NCBI GenBank assembly: GCA_944472155.2
Contig: OX235279.1
Location: 118,970,110 to 119,034,109, forward strand
Origin: Trichobilharzia szidati
Taxonomy: Eukaryota > Platyhelminthes > Trematoda > Strigeidida > Schistosomatidae
Direction: 5' to 3'
Length of the DNA stretch: 64,000 nt
Each line of letters opens with the position of its first letter. Within the stretch, counting starts at the first letter, position 1. The notes below the pieces were generated by a model that had not been told where the DNA came from, ran no database searches, and saw only the letters and a list, made by a program, of their open reading frames with translations. A program made the translations under genes and the position numbers. Of the stretch, positions 1-12,475 are shown piece after piece.

Positions 1-3000
1 ATTCAATGAGAGTTTATCACATGAAAGCTTACCTGTATTGTAATAAGTATGTAAGGTCATTCTCAAGGTCAACCTGTGGAACTCACCTTAGTTGTATTCT
101 TCAAGTAAGATATGTGAACACTGTTTGAAGAGGCTAAACTAAGATTTTTAAATCATCTGGTTAGAAGAACAGTAGATATCGTCTTTCTGCCAGTTTGTTT
201 TATTTACCTAGATGATTACTTGTGATAATTTTGAATAAATAAGAAAATATACACAGAAATCGGATAAAATGAGTATTTATAGGGGTAACTCGATGTATTA
301 TTTACAGGAACACATAAGATTCAGTTATTCGGATCAATGTAACTGAAAACATTTTATCCGATCAACCTCTGTTTATCTGGGAAATAATTTAGCACCTGCA
401 GGTAAATAGTGATAAACAAAATTTAGGGAAGACTAAAAAAGATTACTTGGTTCCGCTCCGAAGCAAAATTTTATAGAGGTAGGTAGAAATATTCCAGTTA
501 TAAATCTACAACATAGAATTTGTAATCTGTCTAAAGACTACCTATTTTAATCTTGACAGATATATATATATATTTCACTGGAAAGCATTACAAATTTGTA
601 TGAGTTGATTATTGTTGGAATAACTGTTCAAAACATCTTTCCCGCTGACTAACACTTTATACCTAAAAGGCTGAAGTTCAGAGGCAATCTAATAAACTGC
701 CACAGTATAATTCAGTGCTTACTTCACTGTGTCTATTCATGATAGCTAGATTACACACGTAAAAATTGTCTACTGTTTTAATAGTTCAGCCCTCTTCAAT
801 CTGAAGTAGGGCGATGGTTTAGCAGTATTCTGACCAAAGTATCACATTAATTATTTCTGCAGTCTATGATTTCTGTGATATTTGCCATTCGGTTAATAAT
901 TCACTTTTTTTTTAAACTTGGTCTTTATTTGTGTTAACTTCGCAAGGGTGACCATTTTTTTCAGCTGATTTTCATTCCTTGTTAACTATCATTCGCTACA
1001 AGTACCTGTTTAGTTAGATTTGCCCATTGTTTATGAATGCTCGCTAATATCAGGCTTCTGAAGATTTTCTGTTGTTTAGGAAACTTGCTTATCCAAGCAT
1101 CGTGTTGTTTTCTCAGGCCATGGCTTTCAGATTACCTACATAAAATTAAACTGATTCCTCCCAATGATAGGAAATTTGTGTTTCATAGCTACAATGGGAG
1201 CAGATTGGATCCTACTTCTTAGTGTCTAATAAATGTTTATAAGATCCTAAAATCTGTCTCAAACACATTGGAATGACTTTCCATGCAGCTATATCTTCTG
1301 TCCAATGCATTATACCTGGCTTGAATTTCATCGAACGAGTCACACGATTTCAACAGAATTTATGCTGTTTCTATATTGGCACACAGTGGTACAGTATTAT
1401 TTGTATACTGAAAGGGTGCTTCAGACGCAATTTAGTAATCACAGCCAAACAATGATACGAGTGTAATTTAAAACAGTAACTGCGTAATATAAAATCGTTT
1501 AAGAATGAAGGAATGCAGACTTCAGTGTGCTCCATATCAGTTACTGGCTTTTTGCTAAAATTATGGAGTTAGAATAGTTTTTAAAGTAAATTCATATTCA
1601 GATGGGCGTTTATTTATTGACACAAAATTTGTTTCTTTATATAACAGTCTTCTTTTAATATCAGCTTTGATGTAAGAGACTGATACGACTTGAACACGTG
1701 AAGATTATCAGTACGTATTAAGGGTTAAATATGTTTGATTGTGATGGTAAACGTCAGTTATCTTTGAATATTATTACCCTAGAATCACATTCGGATTGTA
1801 CTTATTGAACAGCGACTGATGTCGCCATCGTTGAATTTGACGATTATACAAATAATACTAAAAGTCTTTTGAAATATTTGCATCGGAATACTTTGATACA
1901 GTTATATGTTGGCACATAACCGTAAGCAACAGTTCACCGGGTATTGAACTATGATGAAAGCTATCTCCAAAACAACATTTACCTGGGGTTAAAGGAGTGA
2001 TTTTAATCACTTAGAGCTCCAAAGAAAAGTTGACAACATTTTTAAAGAAAGTAGGTTGACACTGTGATGAAAAATGTTGGAAGGATATCCATTTTGTTTT
2101 TCAAGAGAAAGTTTACTTTTTACTAGGATAATATCTTCGAGGCAGTTCTTACATTTAATTTCATTGTTACATTATTCAAAGATGCATACGTTTCAACTTA
2201 TTTTCATGTACTCACCCTGTTGGTGTTTTCAAAATAAAATCTATTTTATGGGTAAGACACTCACACATACAGCTTGAGGGAAAATTGTGTTTTTTTTTCC
2301 CTGTACATTGTTTCTTAAAGAATGTTCGATACAAAAAAGCAACACCAATGATCAATTTGTGCATTCTGACTGAATTTTCCTGTCATGTTTCTTCATAAAG
2401 CTTTATATAAGATTTTACCCACTTCGAAAATCATAAATTCCAGAGGTGATACTTTTAAATTTCTTCAAAGTTTTTTTCGTTCAGCTTCAGTCCTGAATCT
2501 TCGTCTTAGTTCTTATTATCCTATGATTAACAGCTGACAACTTGCTTTCCCTGTCCAGTTCAACATGGTTAAAAGTGAGATGTAAAAACTGACGTAACGC
2601 ATAGCCAAGTGCCACTCATTGGTACAGCAACTGAGAAAATACCTGGTAACCACAGTGAAGTGAAGACATGATCAGAGGCTTGGTCTCATAGTTCGAGTTG
2701 GTTATTAGTTTTGGAAATTTTTTGTGTGTTCCTAGGACGTAAGTTTCGATTTCACTTTCCACCAACGTAGAACACATTGGGAATCAGACATTACTGAAAT
2801 CTCAGGTGCCCAGTTTCTCAATAAACTTCCCTCATTGAGCATTCTGTTTTCGATTAAGTCTCAAATAGTCGTAGTAATCATAAAGCCTCTATCAATTTAG
2901 TTATCGAAACCACTTCTATGAAATGCCAGTAATCCATAGCATCTGTCTCAAAGACGAGATATGTAGTCATTAAAAGCTTCGATCTCGTGGAATTTCCCTC

Positions 3001-3791
3001 TTAATCGTAGTTTTACTACTAAAATCTCAATTTCAACCATCATGCCTTCACATATGTTCTCATATGTAAGAGGAAAATTAAAAAATTAGTTTTATGATTT
3101 AAATTCGTCCAAAATTTAGTTTACTGATTAAGGATATTAGAAATAATTGAATTTTATAAATTTGAATTTCTAACCTAACCTAATTCACCAATTAAACGAC
3201 ATGAAACAAAGTTAAGAAAAGTATTCGGAACCCTTAGTAATGCTTTAATCTAAACATAAGATTTGATGATAATTTTGCTTGTGAACCTCACAGTAGGGAA
3301 GTAGAGTTACAGGGAAATGCTAACTGACTGGCTGACGTTATCAGGATACTAGAAATCAATGTTTGTAGACTACTACTAGTGAAATGCCTTGAAAGTTTTC
3401 TGAATCGTGCAGATGTACTCACTCCTTCTTAACTTCTAGATCCAAAACATTTTCGCCTACCTTCATTTGGTTACTATTTCTCTTCTCTGCTTTTATATAT
3501 GTTTTTTTAGTTTATGACAAATTGAACTGCTGCACCTTCAATTCAGGTAAATAGATACTGATGATACTAAACACATGAGTATTAAACAAGCAATATGTTT
3601 GTTTTTTATTGACTGATAGACTAAAAATTGTTCAGGATCTTAATAAATTTTTTATTCTGTTCAGCACAAAAGAAGTGAATTGTTATGTTTTGCGTATTCT
3701 TCATTGAATCTATTGTTTCTCAACTTCGTTCCCTTCTTCTTCTTAGAATCCTTAAATGTACTTTTTCTATCTGTGTATAAATTTATTTCAG
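1..3791. other. No gene recognised; AT-rich intergenic or intronic DNA
   Basis: No open frame here looks like a conserved protein, and the short ORFs at 1037-1222, 1273-1455 and 2074-2277 have no family features that I recognise. A short TA microsatellite lies at about 559-573. The stretch lies upstream of the candidate exon at 3792 on the plus strand, so it could be intron or 5' flank of that gene, but nothing in the sequence proves this. Confidence 0.5.
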
Positions 3792-3888
3792 AATTGGTGT
3801 CAGTCGTCCAGTGAGCAAAGATTATTACGCACTAATGATCTGTTTATAGCTCAACTTACCATTAAAAATCCCATTTCATCTCATCAGG
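3792..3888 (+). CDS. Candidate internal exon, possibly the end of an Ig-like domain
   Basis: A 97-nt block sits between a good acceptor (a T-rich tract ending TTTATTTCAG) and a consensus donor (CAGG|GTAAGT). Only one of its three frames is open through the whole block. The predicted peptide begins NWCQSSSEQ and ends LFIAQLTIKNPISSHQ. The segment LFIAQLTIKNPISSHQ resembles the strand E to F region of Ig domains, where a hydrophobic L-x-I strand is followed by a short turn. The exon ends in phase 1. The membrane-protein exon at 15821 begins in the matching phase, so the two could belong to one transcript, with or without exons between. This is inference from splice signals and a weak resemblance. 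It could be a chance open block. Confidence 0.35.
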
Positions 3889-4528
3889 GTAAGTTGTCAT
3901 ACTTATTATGTTACATATTCTGATTTCAGTTAATTAAAACTATTTGTGACAATTCATTTACATGCCATATAATTGTACTTAGTTATTAAAATCAGTGATG
4001 GCCAGGTGAACACCACACAAAGCCTATTTCAACCTAGTTAATTTTTATTATCCTATCGGTATAAACAGTTGGTGGTTGTTTTCATATTTACCAACTCTTC
4101 ATAATACCAGTCTCAGAATTTCACTCCACAGACTTGGTTCTTAGAATGTCATTTAATACATTCCGCATTACGATAGATGCTTAGAAAGCGAGTAGCCTGT
4201 ACAAGTGAGGACAGATAGTGATATTAATGATAGAAAAGTTATTTCACCAGCTAATCAGAGCCCAAGGTGCTAACTGTTAGATTACTACGTAGTGGCGGAA
4301 TTTTCTACCATGCTGTTTAAGAAATGTGAATGTGGTTATTTCCGTCCGTTATAGAGTCAAAGATATTCTCCTAAAAGACTGCAAAGCAAAGTAAACCAGG
4401 TGCTTGTTGCACTACAAAATTCGGTAATTGCCAAACTGGAATAACTTTTCAGGTTTATTATTTTACATAGAGTTTTGTTCACAAATCAGTTTAATTTTAT
4501 GATAAAGTTCTCATCGTAAAGACATTAT

Positions 4529-4760
4529 AAGTCAGTGGTTCAATGGCAAAATACTCGCCAGTCATGCACTTGGTTCGAGTTCGGAGTTCGAACCCCGGCC
4601 GATGCAGACCCAAACCTTGCCTAACCGGTAAATAGGGAAGGTTGGGTATAGGGACAGCAACCTTAACCCGTGAAAAGAAGCACCACTCCTAATGAAATTT
4701 CAAAGCTCAATCTTGAAGTCCCATGTTCCTCTTAGGAGGAAAAGGAATAAAATAAAAATT
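4529..4760 (+). repeat. tRNA-Gly-derived SINE, degenerate
   Basis: Positions 4529-4606 resemble a tRNA-Gly gene: an A-box-like GTGGTTCAATGGCAAAAT, the arm ACTCGCCAGTCATGC, a B-box-like GTTCGAACCCC, and an end CCGGCCGATGCA. An insertion near the variable loop and a poor anticodon arm argue against a working tRNA. A body follows, with the tail CCCATGTTCCTCTTAGGAGG and then an A-rich end. That tail resembles the 3' ends of the RTE LINE at 24.3 kb and of the SINE at 55.6 kb. The likely identity is a pol III SINE that borrowed a LINE tail. Confidence 0.6.
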
Positions 4761-4778
4761 TCTAATGTCAATGAAACA

Positions 4779-4960
4779 TATGAACTGTGATCAAGATTTG
4801 ACCGGATACTTGCAAAATAAGTGAGCGCTGAGTGAGAAGTAGACATTTATAAAATTATATTTGTGAAATCTCAGCGAAATTGAAATGATTAATTCCAACG
4901 TTTCGTTTGGCAATCTGGTCCGAACTTCTTCAGGGAAATTAATCGAAATTAACATAACAT
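4779..4960 (-). repeat. PLE-type terminal repeat with hammerhead-like hairpin, copy 1
   Basis: On the minus strand, 4934-4899 reads CCTGAAGAAG, a TTCGG stem arm, a nine-base loop, the second arm CCAAA, then CGAAACG. This is the CTGANGA / stem II / GAAA layout of minimal hammerhead motifs known in Penelope-like elements, with one extra A after the core and an imperfect stem. A related copy in the opposite orientation lies at 5521-5637. The phrase ATGAACTGTGATCAAGATT at about 4779 recurs with changes at about 5156 and 5285, so this whole 0.9 kb is built from repeated PLE-end fragments. Confidence 0.55.
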
Positions 4961-5520
4961 ATATAAAAGGAACAACTCTTGTTTTTAAACTTTGTCTAAT
5001 TATGAGTCATGCAACAGGCATCAACATGTTTAATAAATAAAATTGTTTGTTTATATATAAAAGTACATCTCTTGTTTTAAATTGTTTGTCCTGTCATATG
5101 AATCAACAAACAGCTATCAATAGGTATAATAAACAAAACAAAACAAAAATTTTTTTATATGAACTGTGATCAAAATTTGACTTAAGACTTTCAAAATTAG
5201 TCTACTTTTGTTAAAATATATATGTATGTGCAGTATACAATGGTGTGTGTGTGGGTGAACAGGCATAAAACATTTGTTATTCTCATGTGAGCTGTGATCA
5301 AGATTTGACGGGATAGTTGCAAAATAATTGAGGTTTTTTACAAATACAATTTTATAAATTCGTTATTCTCTCCATAAGAAAACGTAGACAATCGGGAATT
5401 TGACCAAGTGTGACTAGTTGTTGATACATATCCAATTTATTTATTAGTCAGGATTTGCCATGCATCAGCTAACATCACACCCTCAGGTCTGTTCAAACTG
5501 TTGGGATTCACCAATATATG

Positions 5521-5637
5521 TAGGGCTTCTGCAGTCAGAAGTTCGGACCAGATTGCCGAACGAAACGTTGGAATTCATCATTTCAATTTCGCTGAGATTT
5601 TACAAATATAATTTTATAAATGTCAATGAAACATATT
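5521..5637 (+). repeat. PLE-type terminal repeat with hammerhead-like hairpin, copy 2 (inverted)
   Basis: Positions 5537-5567 contain a perfect six-pair hairpin, GTTCGG with CCGAAC, closed by a nine-base loop and followed directly by GAAACG. The upstream core reads GTCAGAA rather than CTGAAGA, so it is decayed where copy 1 is better kept; conversely its stem is perfect where copy 1 has a mismatch. The downstream ATCATTTCAATTTCGCTGAG matches copy 1 read on the other strand. The two copies thus form an inverted pair about 0.7 kb apart. Confidence 0.5.
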
Positions 5638-5699
5638 TAGAGCTTCTTAATAAGCACAGAGAGAGTCTTGACTACATAGCAACACTTATTTAAATATGT

Positions 5700-6810
5700 T
5701 ACTAGTGATCACTATGAACAAGTCATTGTAATGAGACATGTTATTTTCGGTCCTTCCAAGTTGGATAGGCTCTTACCGCTTGTTGATACTTTACATGATA
5801 TTTGAGTTCTGATATTAGTGAATCACGCCTGTGACGGTATAGTCTTTACTGATTAATCTTGAAGGTATTCTACATTGTGGATTGATATTACTTGAAAAAA
5901 CCTTAGAATCGGAAGGTACTGAATATCTGCTTCATCCGATTACTTCATAAGTGGCTGAGCGCGTGTATCATAAACAAATCATCACTCACACAATGCATAG
6001 GATCTAGTTATCGATATTTTCCAAGTTTTTCACTTTAAACATGCTGTAGTAATTCAGACAATATCTATCAGGGAAGAGATTAGTTTACAAACTGGTCTTA
6101 GAATCTTAGTCTTCCTGTTTTCCAAAAAAGACGCATGTAGTGCTATGCAGTATTATTAGGCTTGATCTACAGTTAACTGTTAAACATTTAATAGCTTCTT
6201 GACCATCTGAAATCCGGAAGTGATGTAACCCCTTTAGGAAGAATTTTCATCACTGGATGATGCTAGTTACAAAGTTAATGAAGACACAGATACTTGTTTC
6301 CTATTTTGCATGCGTAAGCAACCATTCGGTTGCAGTACAGATAGCTCATTGAATAATTATAAAGACATATAGGAGTTGACTTAGCATTCATCGTCATAAT
6401 GACGTCACTGGGAAATAGAATCCAGTTTATATTCAGCAGTAATGTAGTTACTAACCAAATCCACTGTAATGAAACTAATATTCATAAATAAAATAATAAG
6501 TTCGTGTGTTAGCCCATCGGTTCGATTTACCGACATTATGTCAGTAATGTTACAGGGTGTCAGATAGAAAGGTTAAATTTGCATAATAACAATAATAATA
6601 AGGCATTTAGAAAACAAATGTCGCTAGATGATATCATTTCATAGTTTTTCTATAATCCCTTTACAAAAAGCACGTTTTCATCAGAATAAAAAGTGTATGA
6701 TGTATTTTTAAACTAAAAGCTGCATGTATGACCACAAATCTCCAGCCAGATAAAAACATGAGTAAACTCTGAAAACAAAAAAGAGTTAATTTTTAGGGAT
6801 TTGATCTGTT
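5700..6810. other. No gene recognised
   Basis: I see no conserved coding frame, RNA gene or clear repeat boundary here. Short AT-rich tracts and a small AATAATAATAA run near 6587 are the only visible structure. Confidence 0.4.
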
Positions 6811-6814
6811 TCAT

Positions 6815-6946
6815 GGTTGACCATTGGGAACCAGGTAGTACAGGGTAAGTGGCTCTTCAGGAGTACGTACCCATCGTTCTACCAAGGATTGAGCCTCGGA
6901 CTCTCAGGCTACAAGTCAAGCTCGTTGACCATTCAACTACTGAGAC
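6815..6946 (-). repeat. Sm-alpha-like SINE, decayed
   Basis: Read on the minus strand, a tRNA-like head starts with GTCTCAGTAGTTGAATGGTC (A-box-like) and has GAGGCTCAATCC (B-box-like). It is followed by GTACGTACTCCTGAAGAG and then CTACCTGGTTCCCAATGG. The order of head, hammerhead-like CTGAAGAG and CCTGGTT tail matches the general plan of the schistosome Sm-alpha hammerhead SINE as I remember it. The GAAAC half of the ribozyme core is missing here. It shares its layout with the copy at 49.5 kb. Confidence 0.5.
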
Positions 6947-9190
6947 GAAATCAAATGACCCATGGATTCTAGCTTTTACCAATTCGCAATTTTAGCGCGA
7001 CCATCAACCAGTGTCATGTTTGGCGAGTATTTGTCCTCACTCTCGACCGGATGGACTCCACTGGTCATGACTTCTCACTAGAACTTTAAGCAACTTCGCT
7101 GTGTAACCAGTTTGACTATTAAATCCAAGGATGGATGATATGTATACCTAAAAGAATATGATACACTTGTGCGTGTGATGAGTTTTAGGAACACATCCAG
7201 AAAATATAATGTATGTTTAACAGTTCATCAAAAACAGTGAGCAAATTTATGGTAGAACAGTGAAAGTTTTTCTATTATTTACTTGTTGTGCGTCTTAATA
7301 CATTTGTTGGTTAGTTGATATCTTGAAATAAAATGAATTTATTTTATTTTGCTGACATCTTTGTTTCATTTACACAACATAATGACCTTTGTTGTGAACA
7401 AAGTATTCTATTAATGCTTACTGACTTAATGACGAATGCATTTTCTACGCTTTCACTAGTTGCATAAATTTTATCGTAGTTCACATTCAAGTAGTATTCA
7501 CACGGATCATGTCAATACTGCAAAAAAGACGTTGATTTCAGTATACTTTCTCGAACTTTTCCTACCCACCTAGTTTTGCAGCTATTTCTGTGAGCAAATG
7601 TAGTTTATCGTTCCTCAGACATGCAAAATGAATGGTCTTCTTTTCCTAAAGTAGATTTTATACCTCATTACTTTATTTCACAATAGTTGAACTATATGCG
7701 TGTATCTTACCTGTGTGAAATTATTAATGAAAAGTGTGCAAACAAACAGAAATTCAAAGATTCATTGCCAAAAGATTTCTCGTTTTCATTCAAACACATT
7801 ATGTATGGTACTCATTAACACTGAAAAGATCATGTGTTATAGTCTGTATGAACTAATTATCCTAATGCACTCATTTCTTCTATCATTTTAATCTTAAATC
7901 ATGTTCGTAATTTACTCTTTTTAAAGTGATTAGTGAAGCATACAGAGCTTACTGACATCCTACCTTCCATTCTACTATTCTACCCAGTAGAATTATCTCT
8001 TTTCCTCGCAAAAATGACCACTTCTAATTGTAATGAACGAATTTAATAACTTTAGCTTAAATTAAAATGTAATTAGATCTGATTAACTTAGTCTACAAAT
8101 AAGCAACCGATGAGTGCGATTTGCAGGAAATACTCGAAGGTTTTAATTTTGTTTATTTTTCTGAAAAGTGGACAGGTTTTAGTTTATTTTAAGTGAATCG
8201 AAGCAGCCATTGGATTACTTTCACTCGAGGTAATATGTTAACAAAATTAAATCCAGAAAATGTCCCTTGAATGATATAGACTACAAAAGTTTCTAAACTA
8301 AAAAGAAATAAACATCATTGTGCAACAAAATCTACTTTATTTCGGAGTAAAGGGAATCAGCTATTGTTTGAAAAACTCCATTGAAACAGATTTTCAGATT
8401 AGTATCCTTAGAACAATTGTAGCTAACATTTTGCCGACGCACACCCGATATCTATGGTCGGCCTGCAAAATTTGGGCTACCGATATCCAAGCTGAAAATG
8501 CCATACTTGTACTGAAAATACGATGTGGCATCAAGCTGTAATCAAAAATTAAAAATTAAAAAATAAAATAAATTGGCGAAAATTACCTCTAATATAAAAA
8601 CTTGTCAAAGTAGGAGTACCTAATGATTGACTCCAGAAGTGCCTGTGATAAAGGATTGTCGACTGAAATAACTTCTTTAATAACTAGACTGAGAATACGA
8701 GGTAATTTCATCATACTAGAGTACAACCTTCGTCATCCAAGTTCATAGCAAACAGTAGACACGCTGTCTTAATAATTAGAGAAACGTAAAGTACCAGGGT
8801 CCATATTCATACAAGGACTAATAGGAATTTGGCAGCAACAAACCCTTCAGTCAGGTTTCAGTAATAAGTAATAATCCACTGTTCAAGTTTTATGCCTTAA
8901 GAAGTACCTAAACACAGGCATACTTAATGCCATCCGATACGTATAATAATTTGTTACCTTTAGGTAGTATTCGAATCTGTTGATAGAAAAGAACTATAGA
9001 AATGTTCATTTGTGAACTGAGTACTGATCAATGCATACTAATTATAATTATACAGCTGTGTATAAGTTAAAGGAAGGTTTCCATCTGAGTGGATGAAAAT
9101 CCATAGTGTCTACTAGAGATTTATGGCACTACCATTTAATCATATTATAAACACTCTCGTGGATGTAAGACGTTTTACATCGAACAACCC
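6947..9190. other. No gene confidently recognised
   Basis: The ORFs at 7700-7891 and 8320-8541 have no recognisable family. A block at about 7688-7803 has an acceptor-like start (TTTCACAATAG) and a possible donor after TATG, with one open frame, but its peptide resembles nothing I know. Much of 8.6-9.2 kb may be the worn upstream part of the LINE relic that follows. Confidence 0.35.
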
Positions 9191-9199
9191 ACAAAATAA

Positions 9200-9830
9200 T
9201 GTGCTTATTAAAAACACCACAATAGTACTAGTGATATAGTTTCATCAGACGAAGACTCTTCAAAAAAGTTATAGTCTTCTGAACTCCCTGAACAAAAATC
9301 TGGAAATGTTTCGTGTGGAAATCACAACTGTCAGATATACGATAATGCTACAAACACCTGGTTTATGCCAATTTCTGATTTAACAAAATAGACTGCAAAG
9401 ATCATAAACGTTGACTGCTCTTCCTATTTGGGAGTTTGCATCAGCTCTGATAAAATGATTATAAACGGATCTCAGCGCAGATAAAAAAGTCCTTATCACT
9501 TTCAGTCATTCATTTGGTTATCTGTCAGGAAATTGTTTGTACAGTAGTTCACTTCATACTGCTTAAAAACTGTAGGATTTCGCGGCTTCGTATACTTTCT
9601 CTTGATATATGGGTAATACGGTAATTTTCATTCACAAAATTCTGCTTTAAAATTTGTAGCTTATACAGCTACATTTTAACAAAAATCTCTTTTGATCACC
9701 TGAACACACTGAAATTATTTGGAGCGATTTCATTGTAATTCAAAACTGATTCCATATCCAACTTGTTCTATAACATTCGTAACATCCACGGCCTGAATAT
9801 TTCTGATAATCATTTGACCATTTCCCTATA
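9200..9830 (+). pseudogene. Relic of CR1/Jockey-like LINE reverse transcriptase, C-terminal part
   Basis: Conceptual translation with several frame changes gives fragments such as YLGVCISSD, then FIWLSVRKLFV and later IPYPTCS-FVTS. These line up in order with the region after the catalytic YADD of the intact LINE at 38-41 kb, whose protein contains KYLGLNISSDLSW, the following TRKLF/YVRKFR stretch, and the later NSC-LP-PLYCSPLIFPGLL. Many stops interrupt the frame, so this is an old non-functional copy. The family match is by eye only. Confidence 0.5.
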
Positions 9831-11415
9831 TCATGTTAATATTTGTTCATTGTGGTCTTGATTTGCTTTTGTCTCCTATTTCGAAGTGTGGAAACGTGAA
9901 CTAATATAACTCTGCGCATAAGCCTACGTTGACTAATAACTAAAAACCACTAGTAGGAAACTATGCTACTTCTCTTGATGATTATTTAACTGTCTGAGCA
10001 AATTTTGTATCATTTTCACTGGACATTGTCTTCCCCTGAATGATTAGTAGTAAGACATCAAAAATAAAGCGGCATGTAGACATTGTGTCTATCTTTACAT
10101 ACCAAAATATTGCATTAATGCTACGACCGTGCCACCTGTCTACTTACCACTGTTCCGTTAACGATCTTTTCTGTCTTAGTCAGTGAATCACTCTTATTTT
10201 TCATTGATTCACCTCTTGAGTAGGAGCTCTGTTTTTCCTGATTGGTCACAATTACCACATTAATCGATCTTGTGTAAATACCGATCCAGTTATTTGTTTG
10301 TTTTTGTCTGCCAGTAAATTGATATGTTTTGAGTTGTATTGTAGAAATATAGTATAGTGACCAGACAAACCGTCTGACCTTGAACAGTATATGGAAATAA
10401 GAAACCAATAAATGTTATAAAAATATTTATCATGCCTTAATCGAAGTGTACCAGATATCTTTCATTTATCTGTTAGATAAGAATACTCCAATTTGTTATA
10501 CGAGAGTGAATATGAAAGTTAAACCAACCTGTGTACATTAATTAATTTTAAGCGCTATCATCTACTTGTATTCTTCATTTTGGTCCTAAGAAAAATAAGC
10601 TCATGTCTTCCTGTCGGGCGATTTTATTCAATATACTCTGAAGCTTTCAACATTCCTGATAGAACCAAATGTTGTATTAGTGTAAAAACGCTTGCAACCC
10701 CAATTAATATTATGCCAGTAACCCTATCGTGATCAGTTACTAGATGGTCTTGACTGTATTCTCTTTGAATACGAGCACCCTAGTTACTTTCTCCATTTTC
10801 CAGATTGTGGTATATCTGTAACGATGAGATGACTAAAAATACATATTAATCGACTTTTCTCTTCACTTTGAGTGACTCTCGCTGATCGTAATTCAACGTA
10901 CCTAGTCTCAGATTGTGAAAAGGATTTTAGAAAGAAAAGAATAAGAAGTTCAGTAGAGATATCTTTTCGGCGATTTCATTCTCAAAAGCTGTCCAATCGC
11001 ATTTATATACATAAGTTTACATAGATACAATTATTATTTATTTCCACATAATGATAAAGGAGATTAAAGGTGATAATAATTTTCAATTTGATATGAAAAT
11101 TTAAAGATGTGAATATAGATTACAAGGAGCTTAGAAGCAAAATTACACAGCATTAGAAAATAGCTTTCACAGAATACAGGTGTGCATAGGATGAGCATGG
11201 AAACAAATCGAAATATTAATTTTTTATGACTGAAAATGAAGAAAACAATAACGAAAATTAAGGAGTCAAACCAAATTAAATCCTTGGTAAATGTAGACGT
11301 TGGACTAGTTTCTTTTGAAAGCATAACTTCGGCTTTTCGATGCTTGTGGTGAGGGCTCCTATAGTACAACGAAGTCGGAAACATCCAGCTTTTGGTAGAT
11401 TTTTGTTCACTTAGT
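9831..11415. other. No gene recognised
   Basis: The minus-strand ORFs at 10121-10408 and 11064-11384 have no domain that I recognise and read like chance frames in AT-rich DNA. No RNA gene or repeat boundary is evident. Confidence 0.4.
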
Positions 11416-11419
11416 AAAT

Positions 11420-12263
11420 GACTCTGAATGATGAATCAGTTAAGATGCTGTGACAGGTATTGACAAGGTGTTCAGTTACGCCGCTCTTGATTGAACCATT
11501 GCCTTCTCTTTGCAGCCATGCTGTGTAATGTTCTCTTACATGTTTTTATAGGATCCGCATAGAACAACTTATGTTCCTAGCTCCACACGAGCAGGTGAAC
11601 TGATATACGCACAATGAAGTGGTCGTATGAGGAAGTTTGTCCTTCGCATTGCCCCGAAGCAGTAGGCAGCTGGAGAATATTACTCATAGAGTTGTTGCAG
11701 GAAAGGTCTTCTTTAGGGAACTGGAGATCCTCCTTTTATTAATATCTGCTGCTAGGTCTACCCTGGATTACGCATTCAAATATAGTGTCTTCTTTGGCAC
11801 TGAATTTCATTCTTCCCACTTTGGCTTTGTTTTGATGTTCTTCACGAAATGCGTCGGATATGTATTTTGAGGCAGGATGCTTTTGACAAATGGCTCTTCT
11901 TCTAAGCAGTCACTGCTGCAAATTCTTCTGATACGGTGGGCCAGCGAGATGACGAGAGCTCTTTTTTGACTGATAGCTATTCCACTGTAGAGGTGTGTCA
12001 TTTGGCCATTCCGTGACTTTTTTCTGTGGATAGATCTTTTTAGAGTTCCATCATCTCTTCTTGTCAATTCGAAGTCCAAGAAATGAAATCTTTGATCCAT
12101 TTCCAACTTCCATTGTGAATTTGATTGAAGGATGGCAATTGTTAAGCTCCTGTAAGGTACGATTCAAATCAGAATCATGACGAACTATAAAAGTGTCATC
12201 AACGTATCTTTTGTACAGCAGTAATTTGCTCATGTACTTTTTCTTCCTTTCCGTTTCACGCAT
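11420..12263 (-). pseudogene. Penelope-like element RT and GIY-YIG nuclease relic
   Basis: On the minus strand, 12263-12051 encodes KRYVDDTFIV, the catalytic block of PLE reverse transcriptases, followed by CHPSIKFTMEVGNGSKISFL. After a frame change near 12060, 12106-11807 continues with FELTRRDDGTLKRSIHRK. Further decayed sequence down to about 11480 gives VYQFTCSCGA and, later, REHYTAWL. These match the C-terminal GIY-YIG endonuclease of the better-kept relative at 50.8-51.5 kb, which has VYQFTC-like, TYIGRS and RIQEHYPAWL segments. The N-terminal RT motifs are absent. PLEs use the RT to copy their RNA and the nuclease to open the target. This copy has several stops and cannot be active. 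Confidence 0.75.
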
Positions 12264-12475
12264 GTATACTGAACTTTTATATTGACTTTTATTTTATTCA
12301 TTCATATGCCTAGTCAATTTTTTACTCTTGTATGTTAACGAAGTCAAAAAGTTGTGTGAGTGCCTTGATATGATTATGAGCAATAAATTGTGCTCGAAAC
12401 GTTATCAGTAAATAACGCTGTGAGATGTTATCAAAATAAAATTTTCTGCTTAATGGAAATATACTCTGCTGCAGT
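12264..12475 (-). repeat. 5' terminal (pLTR-like) repeat of the PLE relic with hammerhead-like hairpin
   Basis: This segment lies directly upstream of the minus-strand PLE relic. In plus orientation, 12369-12402 reads ATGATTATGAGCA, a short loop, then TGCTCGAAACG: a five-pair stem GAGCA/TGCTC followed by GAAAC. Closely related sequence, including CAAAATAAA and the later AAGTTCT, is found as an inverted pair at 19.49-19.78 kb. The family term pLTR is borrowed from described PLEs; ribozyme activity is not shown. Confidence 0.55.

Noticed and set aside
4529..4606. Working tRNA-Gly gene
   Set aside because: An insertion near the variable loop and a broken anticodon arm point to a SINE head.
5241..5260. 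GT-rich tract as regulatory or Z-DNA element
   Set aside because: Too short to distinguish from background low-complexity sequence.
7688..7803. Possible exon with acceptor TTTCACAATAG and one open frame
   Set aside because: The peptide matches nothing known and the phase does not fit the exon at 3792-3888.
10121..10408. 95-residue minus-strand ORF
   Set aside because: No domain, no splice-site support and ordinary AT-rich codon content; likely chance.
11064..11384. 106-residue minus-strand ORF with hydrophobic stretch
   Set aside because: The hydrophobicity follows from the T-rich sequence; no conserved motif or supporting context.
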